Below are positions 8,662 to 16,922 of a stretch of 64,000 nt of DNA, piece after piece; position 1 is the first letter of the stretch; every line of letters begins with the position of its first letter. Source of the DNA: Burkholderiales bacterium. Lineage in GTDB: Bacteria; Pseudomonadota; Gammaproteobacteria; Burkholderiales; Casimicrobiaceae. The stretch is taken from positions 1 to 64,000 of the forward strand of contig JAICKU010000005.1 of NCBI GenBank assembly GCA_025927765.1. The letters run 5' to 3'. The translations under genes were made by a program, and so were the position numbers. The notes under the pieces are model-generated. The model saw only the letters and a list, made by a program, of their open reading frames with translations. It was not told the origin of the DNA and did not search any database.

Positions 8662-9539
8662 TCGGGTCACGCGAACCCGCGTGGCTCGAGCAACGCGAGC
8701 GGGGCAGCGGATGGCTCATGGCCACGATCGCGCAGATCGCGCTCCGTCTCGGCCGCCCGGCCGCGGCCGCGCTGCTCTATCCGATCTGCACGTATTTCAT
8801 CGTCTTCTCGACGAACGCACGCCGCGCGTCCGTCGCGTATCTGCGGCGCGCGCTCGGGCGCGGCCCGACGCCTGCCGACGTCTTTCGCCATTACCTGTGC
8901 TTCGCGTCGACGATTCTCGATCGCGTGTTCCTGTACGCGGGGCACGGCGCGCGCTTTCACTGCGAGTGGCGCGGCCTCGACACGCTGCGCGAGCACCTCG
9001 ACGCCGGCCGCGGCTGCCTCCTCGTCGGCGCGCATTTCGGCAGCTTCGACATGCTGCGCGCGGTGGCGCTCGCCGACGGCAACGCCCGCGTGCGCGTGCT
9101 CATGCACGCCGAGCGCGCCGCGAAGATGGGCGCCGTGCTTCATCGGCTCGATCCGCGGTTCCCGCGCCAGGTGATCGCGCTCGGGCGTCCGGAAACGATG
9201 CTCGACGTGCGTGCGGCCCTCGCCGCCGGCGAAATCGTCGCGCTCCTCGCCGATCGCTCGCTGCATGGCGATCGGCAGGTCACCTGCGATTTCTTCGGCG
9301 CGCCGGCGCACTTCCCGCGCGGCCCGTTCGAGCTCGCGGCGATGCTGCGCGTGCCGGTCGTCCTGTTCTGTGCGACGTATCGCGGCGCCGGGCATTACGT
9401 GATTCGCTTCGACGCGCTCGACGCGGCGAACGTCGATGCGCGCTGCCGCACGTTCGCGGGCTGGCTCGAGGCGCGCTGCAGAGAGGCGCCGGAAAACTGG
9501 TTCAATTTCTACGATTTCTGGGCGAAGGCTCCGGCATGA
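8658..9539 (+). CDS. LpxL/HtrB-type lysophospholipid acyltransferase-like protein
   Basis: A 293-residue member of the lipid A late-acyltransferase family. The catalytic H-x4-D motif is visible in VGAHFGSFDMLRA (about residues 119-131), and a later ADRSLHGDRQVTCDFFG matches the conserved D-R...F-F-G segment. One membrane-associated segment lies near residues 30-50. In aryl polyene clusters a related acyltransferase is fused to a glycosyltransferase (ApeJ) and helps anchor the polyene to a lipid headgroup. Here it is a separate gene, and the GT2 gene lies at the far end of the cluster. The start ATG overlaps the previous stop as ATGA. Confidence 0.85.
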   Translation: MIGSREPAWLEQRERGSGWLMATIAQIALRLGRPAAAALLYPICTYFIVFSTNARRASVAYLRRALGRGPTPADVFRHYLCFASTILDRVFLYAGHGARFHCEWRGLDTLREHLDAGRGCLLVGAHFGSFDMLRAVALADGNARVRVLMHAERAAKMGAVLHRLDPRFPRQVIALGRPETMLDVRAALAAGEIVALLADRSLHGDRQVTCDFFGAPAHFPRGPFELAAMLRVPVVLFCATYRGAGHYVIRFDALDAANVDARCRTFAGWLEARCREAPENWFNFYDFWAKAPA

Positions 9540-10177
9540 GCGCGCCGGGCCGTCCCAAGCGCGAACTAGCCCCGAAGCGCGCAAGCGCAAAGGGTAGTCG
9601 AGTGAGATTCGCGGCGTTCCCCGTGGCCATTCTCGCCTTCGTCGCGACGTCGTCCGCCGGGGCCGCAGGATTGACGCTCGATGCGCTGATGAACGCGCTG
9701 CGCGCGGTGCCTGCGCGTCATGCCACATTCGAGGAAACGCGGCAGATGGCGGTGCTGAACGCGCCGCTCGTGCGTCGCGGCACGCTCGACTACGTGCGCC
9801 CGTCGCGCCTCGAGATGCGCGTGACCGCGCCGCGACCCGAGCACCTCGTGATCGAGGGCAGCCGCCTGTCGGTCGAACGCGGCGGCGAGGTCACCGTCGT
9901 CGATCTCGCCGCGCAACCGATGCTGGCGGCGTGGATCGAAAGCCTGCGCGCAACGCTCGCGGGCGATGCGGCTTCGCTCATTGCGCACTTCGACGTTTCG
10001 CTCACCGGTACGCTCGCGGCGTGGCACCTGACGCTCGTGCCGCGCGACGAGAACCTGCGCAACGTGATCGCATCGGTGGACATCGATGGCCATCAGGGCG
10101 AGCCGACGCGCTTCGCCATCGACGGCTTGCGCGGCGACTCGACGGTGATCACGATCGCGCCGTCGCGGCCGTCGTGA
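9536..10177 (+). CDS. LolA-like periplasmic outer-membrane lipid carrier (ApeL-like)
   Basis: A 213-residue protein of the LolA/LolB fold: FEETRQMAVLNAPLVRRGTLDYVRPSRLEMRVT is the family pattern (about residues 63-95). It has a signal-peptide-like segment FAAFPVAILAFVATSSAGAA. The ATG at 9536 overlaps the previous stop (ATGA). An in-frame GTG at 9602, with a purine-rich stretch before it, would give a conventional signal peptide beginning MRFAAFPVAI, so either start is possible. It probably shuttles the lipid product or intermediate across the periplasm together with the MMPL exporter encoded next. Confidence 0.82.
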   Translation: MSAPGRPKRELAPKRASAKGSRVRFAAFPVAILAFVATSSAGAAGLTLDALMNALRAVPARHATFEETRQMAVLNAPLVRRGTLDYVRPSRLEMRVTAPRPEHLVIEGSRLSVERGGEVTVVDLAAQPMLAAWIESLRATLAGDAASLIAHFDVSLTGTLAAWHLTLVPRDENLRNVIASVDIDGHQGEPTRFAIDGLRGDSTVITIAPSRPS

Positions 10178-10181
10178 ACGC

Positions 10182-12500
10182 GTGCGCCTTCGTTCCTTCG
10201 CCTTCGTCGCCGTGGTCGCCGGCCTCGTCGTCTACGCGCTGACGCGGGTGCAGGTGACCGCCGACTTCGGCGCGTTCCTGCCGAGCGGTGCCACGCCGGT
10301 GCAGCGCGTGCTGGTGCACGAGCTCCGCGACGGCGCCGTGGGAAGGCTGGTGCTGATCGAGCTTTCGGGCGCACCCGCGCAACGCCTCGCCGAAGTGAGC
10401 CGCACGCTTCGCGACCGGCTCGCCACGGATCCCGCGTTCGCGTACGCGGCGAATGGCGATGCGTCGCAAAGCGCGCGCGATTTCGCGTTCATCGTTGCGC
10501 ACCGCTACGCGCTGTCGCCCGGCGTCACATCCGAGCGGTGGACCGTCGCGGGCCTGCACCGGGCGCTCGAGGAGCAGCTCGATGCGCTCTACAGCCTCGC
10601 GGCGCCCCTCGTGCAGCAGACGCTCGCGCGCGATCCCACCGGCGAGGCGCTCGCGATCGCGCGCTCGCTCGTTCCACGCGATGCGCCGCGAAGCGTGAAC
10701 GGCGTGTGGTTCGATCGCGAAGGACGCGATGCGCTGCTGCTTGCCGCCACGCGCGCGCCCGCCTCGGATCTCGCCGCGCAGGCGCGTGCCGCGGACGCTT
10801 TGCGTGCGGCGCACGAAGCGGCCGATCCTTCGCACGCCACGAGGCTCGCCTTCTCGAGCCCGGGCATGCTGGCGGTCGCCACGCGCGAGATCATCGCGCG
10901 CGAGGCGGCGCTGCTGACGATCGTGTCCGTCACGCTCATCCTCGCGGTGCTCGTCTTCGCTTACCGGCGCGCGCTGCCGGTCGTGCTGTGTGCCGTCCCG
11001 GCGGCGGCCGGCTTGCTCGCGGGCGTGTGCGCCGTCTATGCAGGCCTTGGCCACCTCAACGCGATCACGCTCGCGTTCGGCGCGACGCTGCTCGGCGAAG
11101 CCGTCGACTACCCGAGCTTTTTGTTCACGCAGATCGCGCACGATGAAACGCCGCGGGCCGCGCGCGCGCGCCTCGCGCGCGTGCTGGCGCTCGCGGTGCT
11201 GACCACCGCGTGCGGCGCCGTGGCGTTGATCGCTTCCGGCGTTTCCGGCCTCCTCGAGCTCGGTGTGCTGACGCTCGCCGGCATCCTCGCCGCCGGCCTC
11301 GTCACCTGGTTCGTCGTCGCCGATTGGGCGCCGCGCGATCTCGGGCGCACGCTGCCCACGCTTCGCGTGAACGTGCCCGAGCTTCGCATCTCGCCGGCGC
11401 GGCGCGTCGTCGCCCTGGCCGTGCTCGCCGGCGTGGTGCTCGCCGTCGACGTCGCGCGCTCGGGCCCCGCGTTCGACGACGACCCCGCCCATCTCAGCCC
11501 GCTGCCGGCATCGCTGGCCGAGCGCGATCGCGCCATGCGCTCGGCGCTGCATGCGCCCGACGTCCGTGCGCTGGTCCTCGTTCGCGGCAACGACGACGAG
11601 GCGGTGCTGCGCAGGGCCGAGGCGTTGCGCCCGGCGCTGGTTGCCGCCGTGGCGGCGAAGGAAGTCGGAGGATTCGAGCTCGTGAGCGACGTGCTGCCGA
11701 GCCGTGCGACGCAGGCGAAGCGCCGTTTGGCGCTGCCCGATCCGGCGACGCTGCAGACGCGGCTCGCCGAGGCGGTGGCGGGCACGCCGTTTCGCCTCGA
11801 TGCGTTCGCGCCGTTCATCGCGGATGTCGCCGCCGCGCGCACGGCCGCCCCGCTCACGCCGGACACGCTCGCCGGCACCGCGCTCGGCGTTCGCGCGTCG
11901 GCGCTCCTCGGGCACGACGCGGACGGCGCGTACGCCGTGGTCCCGCTGCGCGACGTGATGAACGAGCGCGCGCTCGCGCAGCGCGTCGCGGCGCTCGACG
12001 TGCCCGGCGTGAGCTGGCTCGACCTTCGTACCGAATCGGAGGCGATGCTTCGCACGTACCGGCATCGGATCCTGCTTGCGGTCGCGGCCGGCATCGTGCT
12101 GATCGCGCTCGTGTTGGCCGTCGGTATCCGCAGCACGGGGCGCGCACTGCGCATCGTCGCGCCCGTGCTCGCGGGCGTGCTGCTGGCCGCCGGGATCCTG
12201 GTCGCCGCGGGCGCATCGATCACGATCTTCCACCTCGTCGGCATGCTGCTCGTCGTCGGCATCGGCGTGAACTACGCGCTGTTCGCCGAGCGTGCGCGCG
12301 TGGCGCCGCAGGAGTTTGCGCGAATGCTGCGCACGCTCGCGGTCACCAGCGGCACGACGCTTTGCGCGTTCGTGACGCTCGCGATGTCGTCGATTCCCGT
12401 GCTGCACGCGCTCGGCACGACGGTCGTCACGGGCGTCGTCGCCTGCCTCGCGTTGATCGCATGGCTCGAACTGCCGACACGCCGCGAGGCCCGGGCATGA
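10182..12500 (+). CDS. MMPL/RND-superfamily lipid exporter (ApeM-like)
   Basis: A 772-residue inner-membrane transporter with two-fold RND/MMPL architecture. It has a first helix near residues 4-20, a large periplasmic loop, a helix bundle around residues 245-380 (ILAVLVFAYRRALPVVL, FGATLLGEAVDYPSFLF, LELGVLTLAGILAAG), a second periplasmic loop, and a second bundle around residues 630-765 (VAAGIVLIALVLAV, LVGMLLVVGIGVNYALFAER). GEAVDY and GIGVNYALF are the pseudo-repeated helix motifs of COG4258 exporters. It starts with GTG four bases after the LolA-like gene and overlaps the ketosynthase gene by 4 bases. In APE clusters this protein moves the lipid-linked polyene toward the outer membrane. 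Confidence 0.88.
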   Translation: MRLRSFAFVAVVAGLVVYALTRVQVTADFGAFLPSGATPVQRVLVHELRDGAVGRLVLIELSGAPAQRLAEVSRTLRDRLATDPAFAYAANGDASQSARDFAFIVAHRYALSPGVTSERWTVAGLHRALEEQLDALYSLAAPLVQQTLARDPTGEALAIARSLVPRDAPRSVNGVWFDREGRDALLLAATRAPASDLAAQARAADALRAAHEAADPSHATRLAFSSPGMLAVATREIIAREAALLTIVSVTLILAVLVFAYRRALPVVLCAVPAAAGLLAGVCAVYAGLGHLNAITLAFGATLLGEAVDYPSFLFTQIAHDETPRAARARLARVLALAVLTTACGAVALIASGVSGLLELGVLTLAGILAAGLVTWFVVADWAPRDLGRTLPTLRVNVPELRISPARRVVALAVLAGVVLAVDVARSGPAFDDDPAHLSPLPASLAERDRAMRSALHAPDVRALVLVRGNDDEAVLRRAEALRPALVAAVAAKEVGGFELVSDVLPSRATQAKRRLALPDPATLQTRLAEAVAGTPFRLDAFAPFIADVAAARTAAPLTPDTLAGTALGVRASALLGHDADGAYAVVPLRDVMNERALAQRVAALDVPGVSWLDLRTESEAMLRTYRHRILLAVAAGIVLIALVLAVGIRSTGRALRIVAPVLAGVLLAAGILVAAGASITIFHLVGMLLVVGIGVNYALFAERARVAPQEFARMLRTLAVTSGTTLCAFVTLAMSSIPVLHALGTTVVTGVVACLALIAWLELPTRREARA

Positions 12501-13684
12501 AGCCGCTCGCGATCACCGCCTCCACGCTCGTCAATGCGTGCAGCGTTGGCTGGGCCGAATTCGGCGATGCGCTCGTCACGGGTAGAAGCGGGCTTCGGCG
12601 CAACGATTTCGCGCCGGCCGCCATGCTCGAAACGTTCATCGGGCGCGTCGAGGCCGTGGACACGCATGACCTGCCCGCACGCCATGCCATGTTCGACTGT
12701 CGTGCCGCGCGCCTCGTCCACCTCGCGCTCGAGCAGGACGGCTTCATCGCCAAGGTGACGCGCGCACGCGAGCGATACGGCGCGCACCGCATCGGCGTCT
12801 TCGTCGGCACCAGCACCTCCGGCATCCTGTCGACGGAAACGACGGTCCGCGAGGCGTCGCGCGACGCGCGCGTACCGCAGTTCCCGCCGACGTTCTACGC
12901 CGGCCGCCACTCGATGTATGCGCTGGCGCGACTCGTTCGCGCGCATCTTGGGCTTGCCGGAGTCGCGCAGGCCATCTCGACCGCGTGCTCGTCGAGTGCG
13001 AAGGTGTTCGGCGCGGCGTCACGCGCGATCGAGGCAGGGCTTTGCGATGCCGGGGTGGTGGGCGGCGCCGATTCGCTTGCGCTGTCGACACTGCATGGCT
13101 TTCGCGCGCTGGGCCTGCTCTCGCCGCAGGCGTGCAGGCCGTGCGACGCGTCGCGCGACGGGATCTCGATCGGCGAGGCGGCGGGCTTTGCGCTGCTCGA
13201 GCGCGACGCTGACGCCGCGGTGCACGTTTCCGGCGTCGGCGAAAGCGCCGATGCATGGCACATGTCGACGCCGCATCCGGAGGGTGCCGGCGCGCTTCGC
13301 GCGATGCGCGCGGCGCTCACGGCGGCACGCATCGACGCGAAGGACGTCGGCTATGTGAACCTGCACGGCACGGGAACGGTGGTCAACGACGCGGCCGAAG
13401 ACAAGGCCGTCAGCGCGGCGCTGCCGCATCGGCCGCCGGTGAGTTCGACGAAGGGATACACCGGGCATGCGCTCGGCGCCGCGGGCATCGTCGAAGTGCT
13501 CGTGACCGCGTTCGCGCTGACGCGGCAGTGGATCCCGGGCACGCTCGGCTGTCGCGAGGTCGATGCGGCGCTTGCCTCGTCGGTAGTGCTGGACTCATGC
13601 GATGCGACGATCGCTCACGCGATCAGCAATTCGTTCGGTTTCGGCGGCAACAACTGCAGCGTCCTGCTGTCGCGCGCATCGTGA
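12497..13684 (+). CDS. Beta-ketoacyl-ACP synthase (FabF/KAS II-like)
   Basis: A 395-residue condensing enzyme of the thiolase fold. The active-site Cys is in AISTACSSSAKVF (about residue 160). The two catalytic His residues are in YVNLHGTGTVVND (about 293) and KGYTGHALGAAGIVE (about 325). A C-terminal NSFGFGGNN motif is intact. It should extend the ACP-bound chain with malonyl-ACP. It overlaps its neighbours as ATGA and GTGA. It most resembles the second-type ketosynthase of aryl polyene clusters rather than a housekeeping FabF, judging by the cluster context. Confidence 0.92.
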   Translation: MKPLAITASTLVNACSVGWAEFGDALVTGRSGLRRNDFAPAAMLETFIGRVEAVDTHDLPARHAMFDCRAARLVHLALEQDGFIAKVTRARERYGAHRIGVFVGTSTSGILSTETTVREASRDARVPQFPPTFYAGRHSMYALARLVRAHLGLAGVAQAISTACSSSAKVFGAASRAIEAGLCDAGVVGGADSLALSTLHGFRALGLLSPQACRPCDASRDGISIGEAAGFALLERDADAAVHVSGVGESADAWHMSTPHPEGAGALRAMRAALTAARIDAKDVGYVNLHGTGTVVNDAAEDKAVSAALPHRPPVSSTKGYTGHALGAAGIVEVLVTAFALTRQWIPGTLGCREVDAALASSVVLDSCDATIAHAISNSFGFGGNNCSVLLSRAS

Positions 13685-14475
13685 TCCCGCTCGCCGTTCG
13701 CGCCATCGGCATTCGCGCCCCGGGACTCCCCGACTGGTCGTCTGCGCAACCGGTGCTCGCAGGCACGCAGCCGTACGTCTTCGCAGCGATGCCGCCGCTC
13801 GCCGTCGCAGCGCTTCCCGTGACGGAGCGGCGGCGCGCGAACGAGACGTCGCGCCTGGCACTCGCGGCCGCCATGGATGCGACGCGCGCGATCGGCGACG
13901 GCGAGCGGGCGGCGCTGCGCACCGTATTCGCGTCGGCGGACGGCGACGGCGAAGTGCTCGCGAGCGTGCTGCGCGAGCTCGCGCAGCCGCTGCCGTTGCT
14001 GTCACCGACGACGTTTCACAATTCGGTGTTCAACGCGCCGGCCGGTTACTGGTCCATCGCCGCGCAGGCGGAAGCGGCGTCGACGACGATCTGCGGCGGT
14101 CCGGCAACGTTCGCCGTGGGACTCCTCGAAGCCGTTGCGCAGGCTACGACGGGCGAGCCCGTGCTGCTCGTCGCCTACGATCACGCGTTTCCCGCCGACG
14201 CACCACTGCGCGGATCGGCCAACGCATCCTTCGCATGCGCGCTTCTGCTGCAGGCTGCCGACCGTTGCTCGGCCCCTAAGCAGGCGCGGTTGTCGGGATT
14301 GCGAATCGATGCGGGAAGCGCGACCGCAGGGGCCGACACGTTTTCGATATTTGCGGGCAATGCCGCCGCGGCGGCGTTGCCGCTCCTCGCCGCAATCGCA
14401 CGGGGCGCCGACACCGACATCGCACTGCCGCTCGATGACGCCGAGCGCGCGACCGTGGAGGTGCGATGCTCCTGA
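13681..14475 (+). CDS. Short ketosynthase-like protein, probable chain-length-factor type
   Basis: A 264-residue protein resembling only the N-terminal half of a beta-ketoacyl synthase (the Ketoacyl-synt_2 type). RRANETSRLALAAAMDATRA and SPTTFHNSVFNAPAGYWSI fit that family. The region where the catalytic Cys would be reads STTICGGPATFAVGLLEA, so the Cys is offset by one from the usual TACSS position, and no C-terminal half with catalytic His residues follows. It is therefore more likely a partner or chain-length factor for the preceding ketosynthase than an independent condensing enzyme. The GTG start overlaps the previous stop, and the end overlaps the dehydratase gene by 10 bases. Confidence 0.75.
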   Translation: MIPLAVRAIGIRAPGLPDWSSAQPVLAGTQPYVFAAMPPLAVAALPVTERRRANETSRLALAAAMDATRAIGDGERAALRTVFASADGDGEVLASVLRELAQPLPLLSPTTFHNSVFNAPAGYWSIAAQAEAASTTICGGPATFAVGLLEAVAQATTGEPVLLVAYDHAFPADAPLRGSANASFACALLLQAADRCSAPKQARLSGLRIDAGSATAGADTFSIFAGNAAAAALPLLAAIARGADTDIALPLDDAERATVEVRCS

Positions 14476-14948
14476 ACCGCGACGCCATCGCGCGTCTCGT
14501 ACCGCATGCCGGCGCGATGTGCCTGCTCGACGCCGTCGTTTCGTGGGATGCCGAACGCGTCGTGTGCCGCACGGCGCGCCATGCCGACGCGAACAACCCG
14601 CTTGCGGTCGACGGGCGCCTCTCGTCGCTCGCCGGCATCGAATTCGCGGCGCAGGCGATGGCGGTGCATGCGGCGCTCGTCCGTTCGCGCGCCGCCGAAG
14701 CTTCGCACCCGGCATCCCGTGGCGCCTTTGCACGCGGCGCGCTCGCGCGCGTTCGCGATTGCACGATTGCGCGGCCGCGGCTCGATCGCGCACCGGTCCC
14801 CCTTCTTGTCACCGCCGAGAGGATCGCGGCGACGAGCGCGGCGCTCGCCTACCGCTTTCGCCTCCACGCCGGCGACCTGCTGTTCGTCGAAGGCAGCGCG
14901 TTGATCGCGGTCGCCACCGCGCCCATGGCCGCGACGGTCGAGCCGTGA
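14466..14948 (+). CDS. Hotdog-fold 3-hydroxyacyl-ACP dehydratase-like protein (ApeP-like)
   Basis: A 160-residue single-domain hotdog protein. LVPHAGAMCLLDAVVSWD at the N-terminus and IEFAAQAMAVHAALV near residues 60-75 match the ApeP-type dehydratases of aryl polyene clusters (COG4706). It should remove water from the 3-hydroxyacyl-ACP made by the ketoreductase encoded next. Together with the hotdog domain fused to the ligase, the cluster has two dehydratase-like domains, which could form a heterodimer as described for ApeI/ApeP in E. coli. Confidence 0.8.
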   Translation: MLLNRDAIARLVPHAGAMCLLDAVVSWDAERVVCRTARHADANNPLAVDGRLSSLAGIEFAAQAMAVHAALVRSRAAEASHPASRGAFARGALARVRDCTIARPRLDRAPVPLLVTAERIAATSAALAYRFRLHAGDLLFVEGSALIAVATAPMAATVEP

Positions 14949-15664
14949 AGCGCGCGCTCGTCACCGGAGGCAGCGGCGACATCGGCGCCGCGATCTGCCG
15001 CGAGCTCGCCGCGGCCGGGCATTTCGTGTTCGTCCACGCGTACCGCGGCGTCGAGCGCGCCGCCGCGCTCACGCGTTCGATCGTGGCGGACGGCGGCTCC
15101 GCCGAGATGGTGGCGTTCGACGTCACCGATCGCAGGGCCACCAAGCGCTGCCTCGACGAAATCGTGAGCCAGGGGCCGGTGCAGATCCTCGTCAACAACG
15201 CCGGGCTGCACGACGACGCGCCGCTCGCGGGCATGTCGCACGAGCAATGGACGCGCGTCGTCGACGTCGTGCTGAACGGCTTCTTCAACGTCACGCAGCC
15301 GCTGCTGCTGCCAATGATCGCGACCCGCTGGGGGCGCGTGATCAACGTGGCATCGGTCGCGGCGATCGCGGGCAACCGCGGGCAGGCGAACTATGCGGCA
15401 GCGAAGGCGGGATTGATCGCCGCCGGGAAATCGCTCGCCATCGAAGTCGCGAGCCGCGGCGTCACCGTCAACAGCGTCGCGCCCGGCGTCATCAGCGGCG
15501 AGATGAGCGGCAAGGCGTTTCCGGAGGACCGCATCCGCGCGATCGTGCCCATGCGCCGCGCGGGCACGCCCGACGAAGTCGCGAAGGTCGTGGCCTTCCT
15601 CGCGTCCGACGCGGCGTCGTACGTGTCGGGACAGGTGATTCCCGTCGACGGTGCGATGTACTGA
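14945..15664 (+). CDS. 3-oxoacyl-ACP reductase, FabG-like SDR (ApeQ-like)
   Basis: A 239-residue short-chain dehydrogenase/reductase. The nucleotide-binding TGGSGDIG lies at residues 7-14, NNAG near 81, the catalytic Ser in INVASVAAIAG, and YAAAK supplies the Tyr and Lys. The C-terminus SYVSGQVIPVDGAMY is the normal FabG ending. It should reduce 3-oxoacyl-ACP with NADPH. The GTG start overlaps the dehydratase stop (GTGA), with strong translational coupling. Gene order ketosynthase, ketosynthase-like, dehydratase, ketoreductase matches aryl polyene clusters. Confidence 0.92.
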   Translation: MKRALVTGGSGDIGAAICRELAAAGHFVFVHAYRGVERAAALTRSIVADGGSAEMVAFDVTDRRATKRCLDEIVSQGPVQILVNNAGLHDDAPLAGMSHEQWTRVVDVVLNGFFNVTQPLLLPMIATRWGRVINVASVAAIAGNRGQANYAAAKAGLIAAGKSLAIEVASRGVTVNSVAPGVISGEMSGKAFPEDRIRAIVPMRRAGTPDEVAKVVAFLASDAASYVSGQVIPVDGAMY

Positions 15665-15670
15665 GGCCTC

Positions 15671-16486
15671 ATGCGCGTCGTCGTCGTCATCCCCGCGTAC
15701 AACGAGGCGCGCACGCTGCGCGACATCGTGCAGCGCGCCCTCGCGGTGTGCGAGCGTGTCGTCGTCGTCGACGACGGTTCGCGCGACGGCAGCGCGTCGA
15801 CGCTCCCCGATTTGCCGATCGAACTTCGGGTGCACGACGAGAACCGCGGCAAGGCGGCCGCGATCTGGACGGGATTCGAAGCCGCGCTCGCGATGGATGC
15901 CGATCTGATCGTGACGCTCGACGCGGACGGCCAGCATCGCCCGGAGGACGTGCGGCGGCTCGTTGGCGTGGCGGCGCAGCATCCGGCACGCATCGTGATC
16001 GGTGCGCGGTTGCGTCGTCGCGAAGCAGCGCCGCGCTCCCGGCGAATCGCGAATTCGATCGCGGATTTCTGGTTGTCGTGGGCGTGCGGCCATCCCGTCG
16101 CCGACTCGCAATCGGGCCAGCGCGCGTATCCGGCCGCGCTGATTCGCGCGCTCGTCGGCGAGGGAAGGCTGCGGCACGATCACGCCGCATCGTTCACGCT
16201 GGAAAGCGAATTGCTGATCGTCGCCGCGCGCCGCGGCATTCGTACGATCGCGGTTCCGATCGACTGCGTCTACGCCGCGGGAAGCCGCCCGAGCCACTTC
16301 CGGCCCGTGCGCGACATCACGCGCATCGTGCGGATGGTGGCGCGTCACCTCGTGATGTCGGGGCTGCACCCGCCGGGGTTGTGGCGCGTCGTCACCCGTT
16401 CTCCGCAGGTGGCGCGGGTTGGCGACACCGGGCTCGCCCCTGGGGCGGCCGCGGCGGGCGAGCAGGAGTTGCGACCGCGCGTCTGA
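15671..16486 (+). CDS. Family 2 glycosyltransferase (dolichol-phosphate-mannose-synthase type)
   Basis: A 271-residue GT-A-fold glycosyltransferase. VVVIPAYNEARTLRDIV opens the domain, VVVDDGSRDGS binds the nucleotide, and TLDADGQHRPED carries the DxD metal motif. No transmembrane segment is evident. The last 25 residues are Ala/Gly-rich and probably unstructured. It starts 6 bases after the ketoreductase gene and closes the cluster. In typical APE clusters a GT2 domain is fused to the acyltransferase; here the two are seven genes apart. A role in adding a sugar to the lipid anchor is an inference from context. Confidence 0.85.
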   Translation: MRVVVVIPAYNEARTLRDIVQRALAVCERVVVVDDGSRDGSASTLPDLPIELRVHDENRGKAAAIWTGFEAALAMDADLIVTLDADGQHRPEDVRRLVGVAAQHPARIVIGARLRRREAAPRSRRIANSIADFWLSWACGHPVADSQSGQRAYPAALIRALVGEGRLRHDHAASFTLESELLIVAARRGIRTIAVPIDCVYAAGSRPSHFRPVRDITRIVRMVARHLVMSGLHPPGLWRVVTRSPQVARVGDTGLAPGAAAAGEQELRPRV

Positions 16487-16496
16487 AGATCGGGTC

Positions 16497-16769
16497 GGAC
16501 AACGAGCTTGATTTCGATCCTGTCCGGGATGCCGGACCACTCCGTCGCCCGATCTTCCCAATGCAGTATTTCGGAAACGACGAAATAGGCGTCGGCTGCG
16601 CCGGCATCACTCGTCAAGCATGCAAGGTCGCTGCATTTGCCCGAGATGGCGATGGCGTTGGAGTACGGGGCGAAGGCAGCCTTGATTGCGGTTGCGGTAT
16701 GAAGGCCGGAGCGGACAGCAGGAGCACGACGGACAATGAAAGCAGCGTACGGATAGGCATGACGAGCAT
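16497..16769 (-). pseudogene. Degraded remnant of a DUF4823-like lipoprotein gene
   Basis: On the minus strand a signal-peptide-like start (MLVMPIRTLLSLSVVLLLSAP, from 16769) loses frame near 16690. The neighbouring frame then reads IKAAFAPYSNAIAIS and, further on, YFVVSEILHWEDRATEWSGI followed by PDRIEIKLVV. HWEDRATEWSG-PDRIE is a motif I remember from DUF4823-type lipoproteins. The segment between the leader and IKAAF is too short for that family, and homology stops abruptly at 16497 next to a GATCGGGTCGGA sequence resembling the arm of the local palindromic repeats. The gene thus appears frameshifted, internally deleted and 3'-truncated. The rest of the 16487-16922 gap shows nothing else I can support. 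Confidence 0.55.
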
Positions 16770-16922
16770 GTTTGTTTTCCGGCCGGAATGCGCAACGAGG
16801 GCGCGCAATACTATCCGGGTGGCCGGCACCGCTAAATCGCTTGCCGTCGCAGATCCAGGTCCTCATTCGGCTGAAGCGTAGAATGCGGACGTCGTAAGTC
16901 ACCGGCGCGTCCTCTTTCGATC

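Noticed and set aside
10149-12407. Long minus-strand frame (752 codons) opposite the MMPL exporter gene
   Set aside because: Its composition is that of an antisense shadow (Arg/Glu/His/Gln-rich) and it has no motif; the plus strand codes for a clear RND-type exporter.
16487-16565. A seventh full palindromic element after the GT2 gene
   Set aside because: The right-hand match (CGCCCGATCTTCC) is part of the pseudogene's WEDRATEW coding sequence, so only the left GATCGGGTCGGA resembles the repeat family.
16614-16829. Small minus-strand gene for an exported peptide
   Set aside because: The signal-peptide-like start loses frame and the rest matches a decayed lipoprotein in the next frame; it is better treated as a pseudogene.
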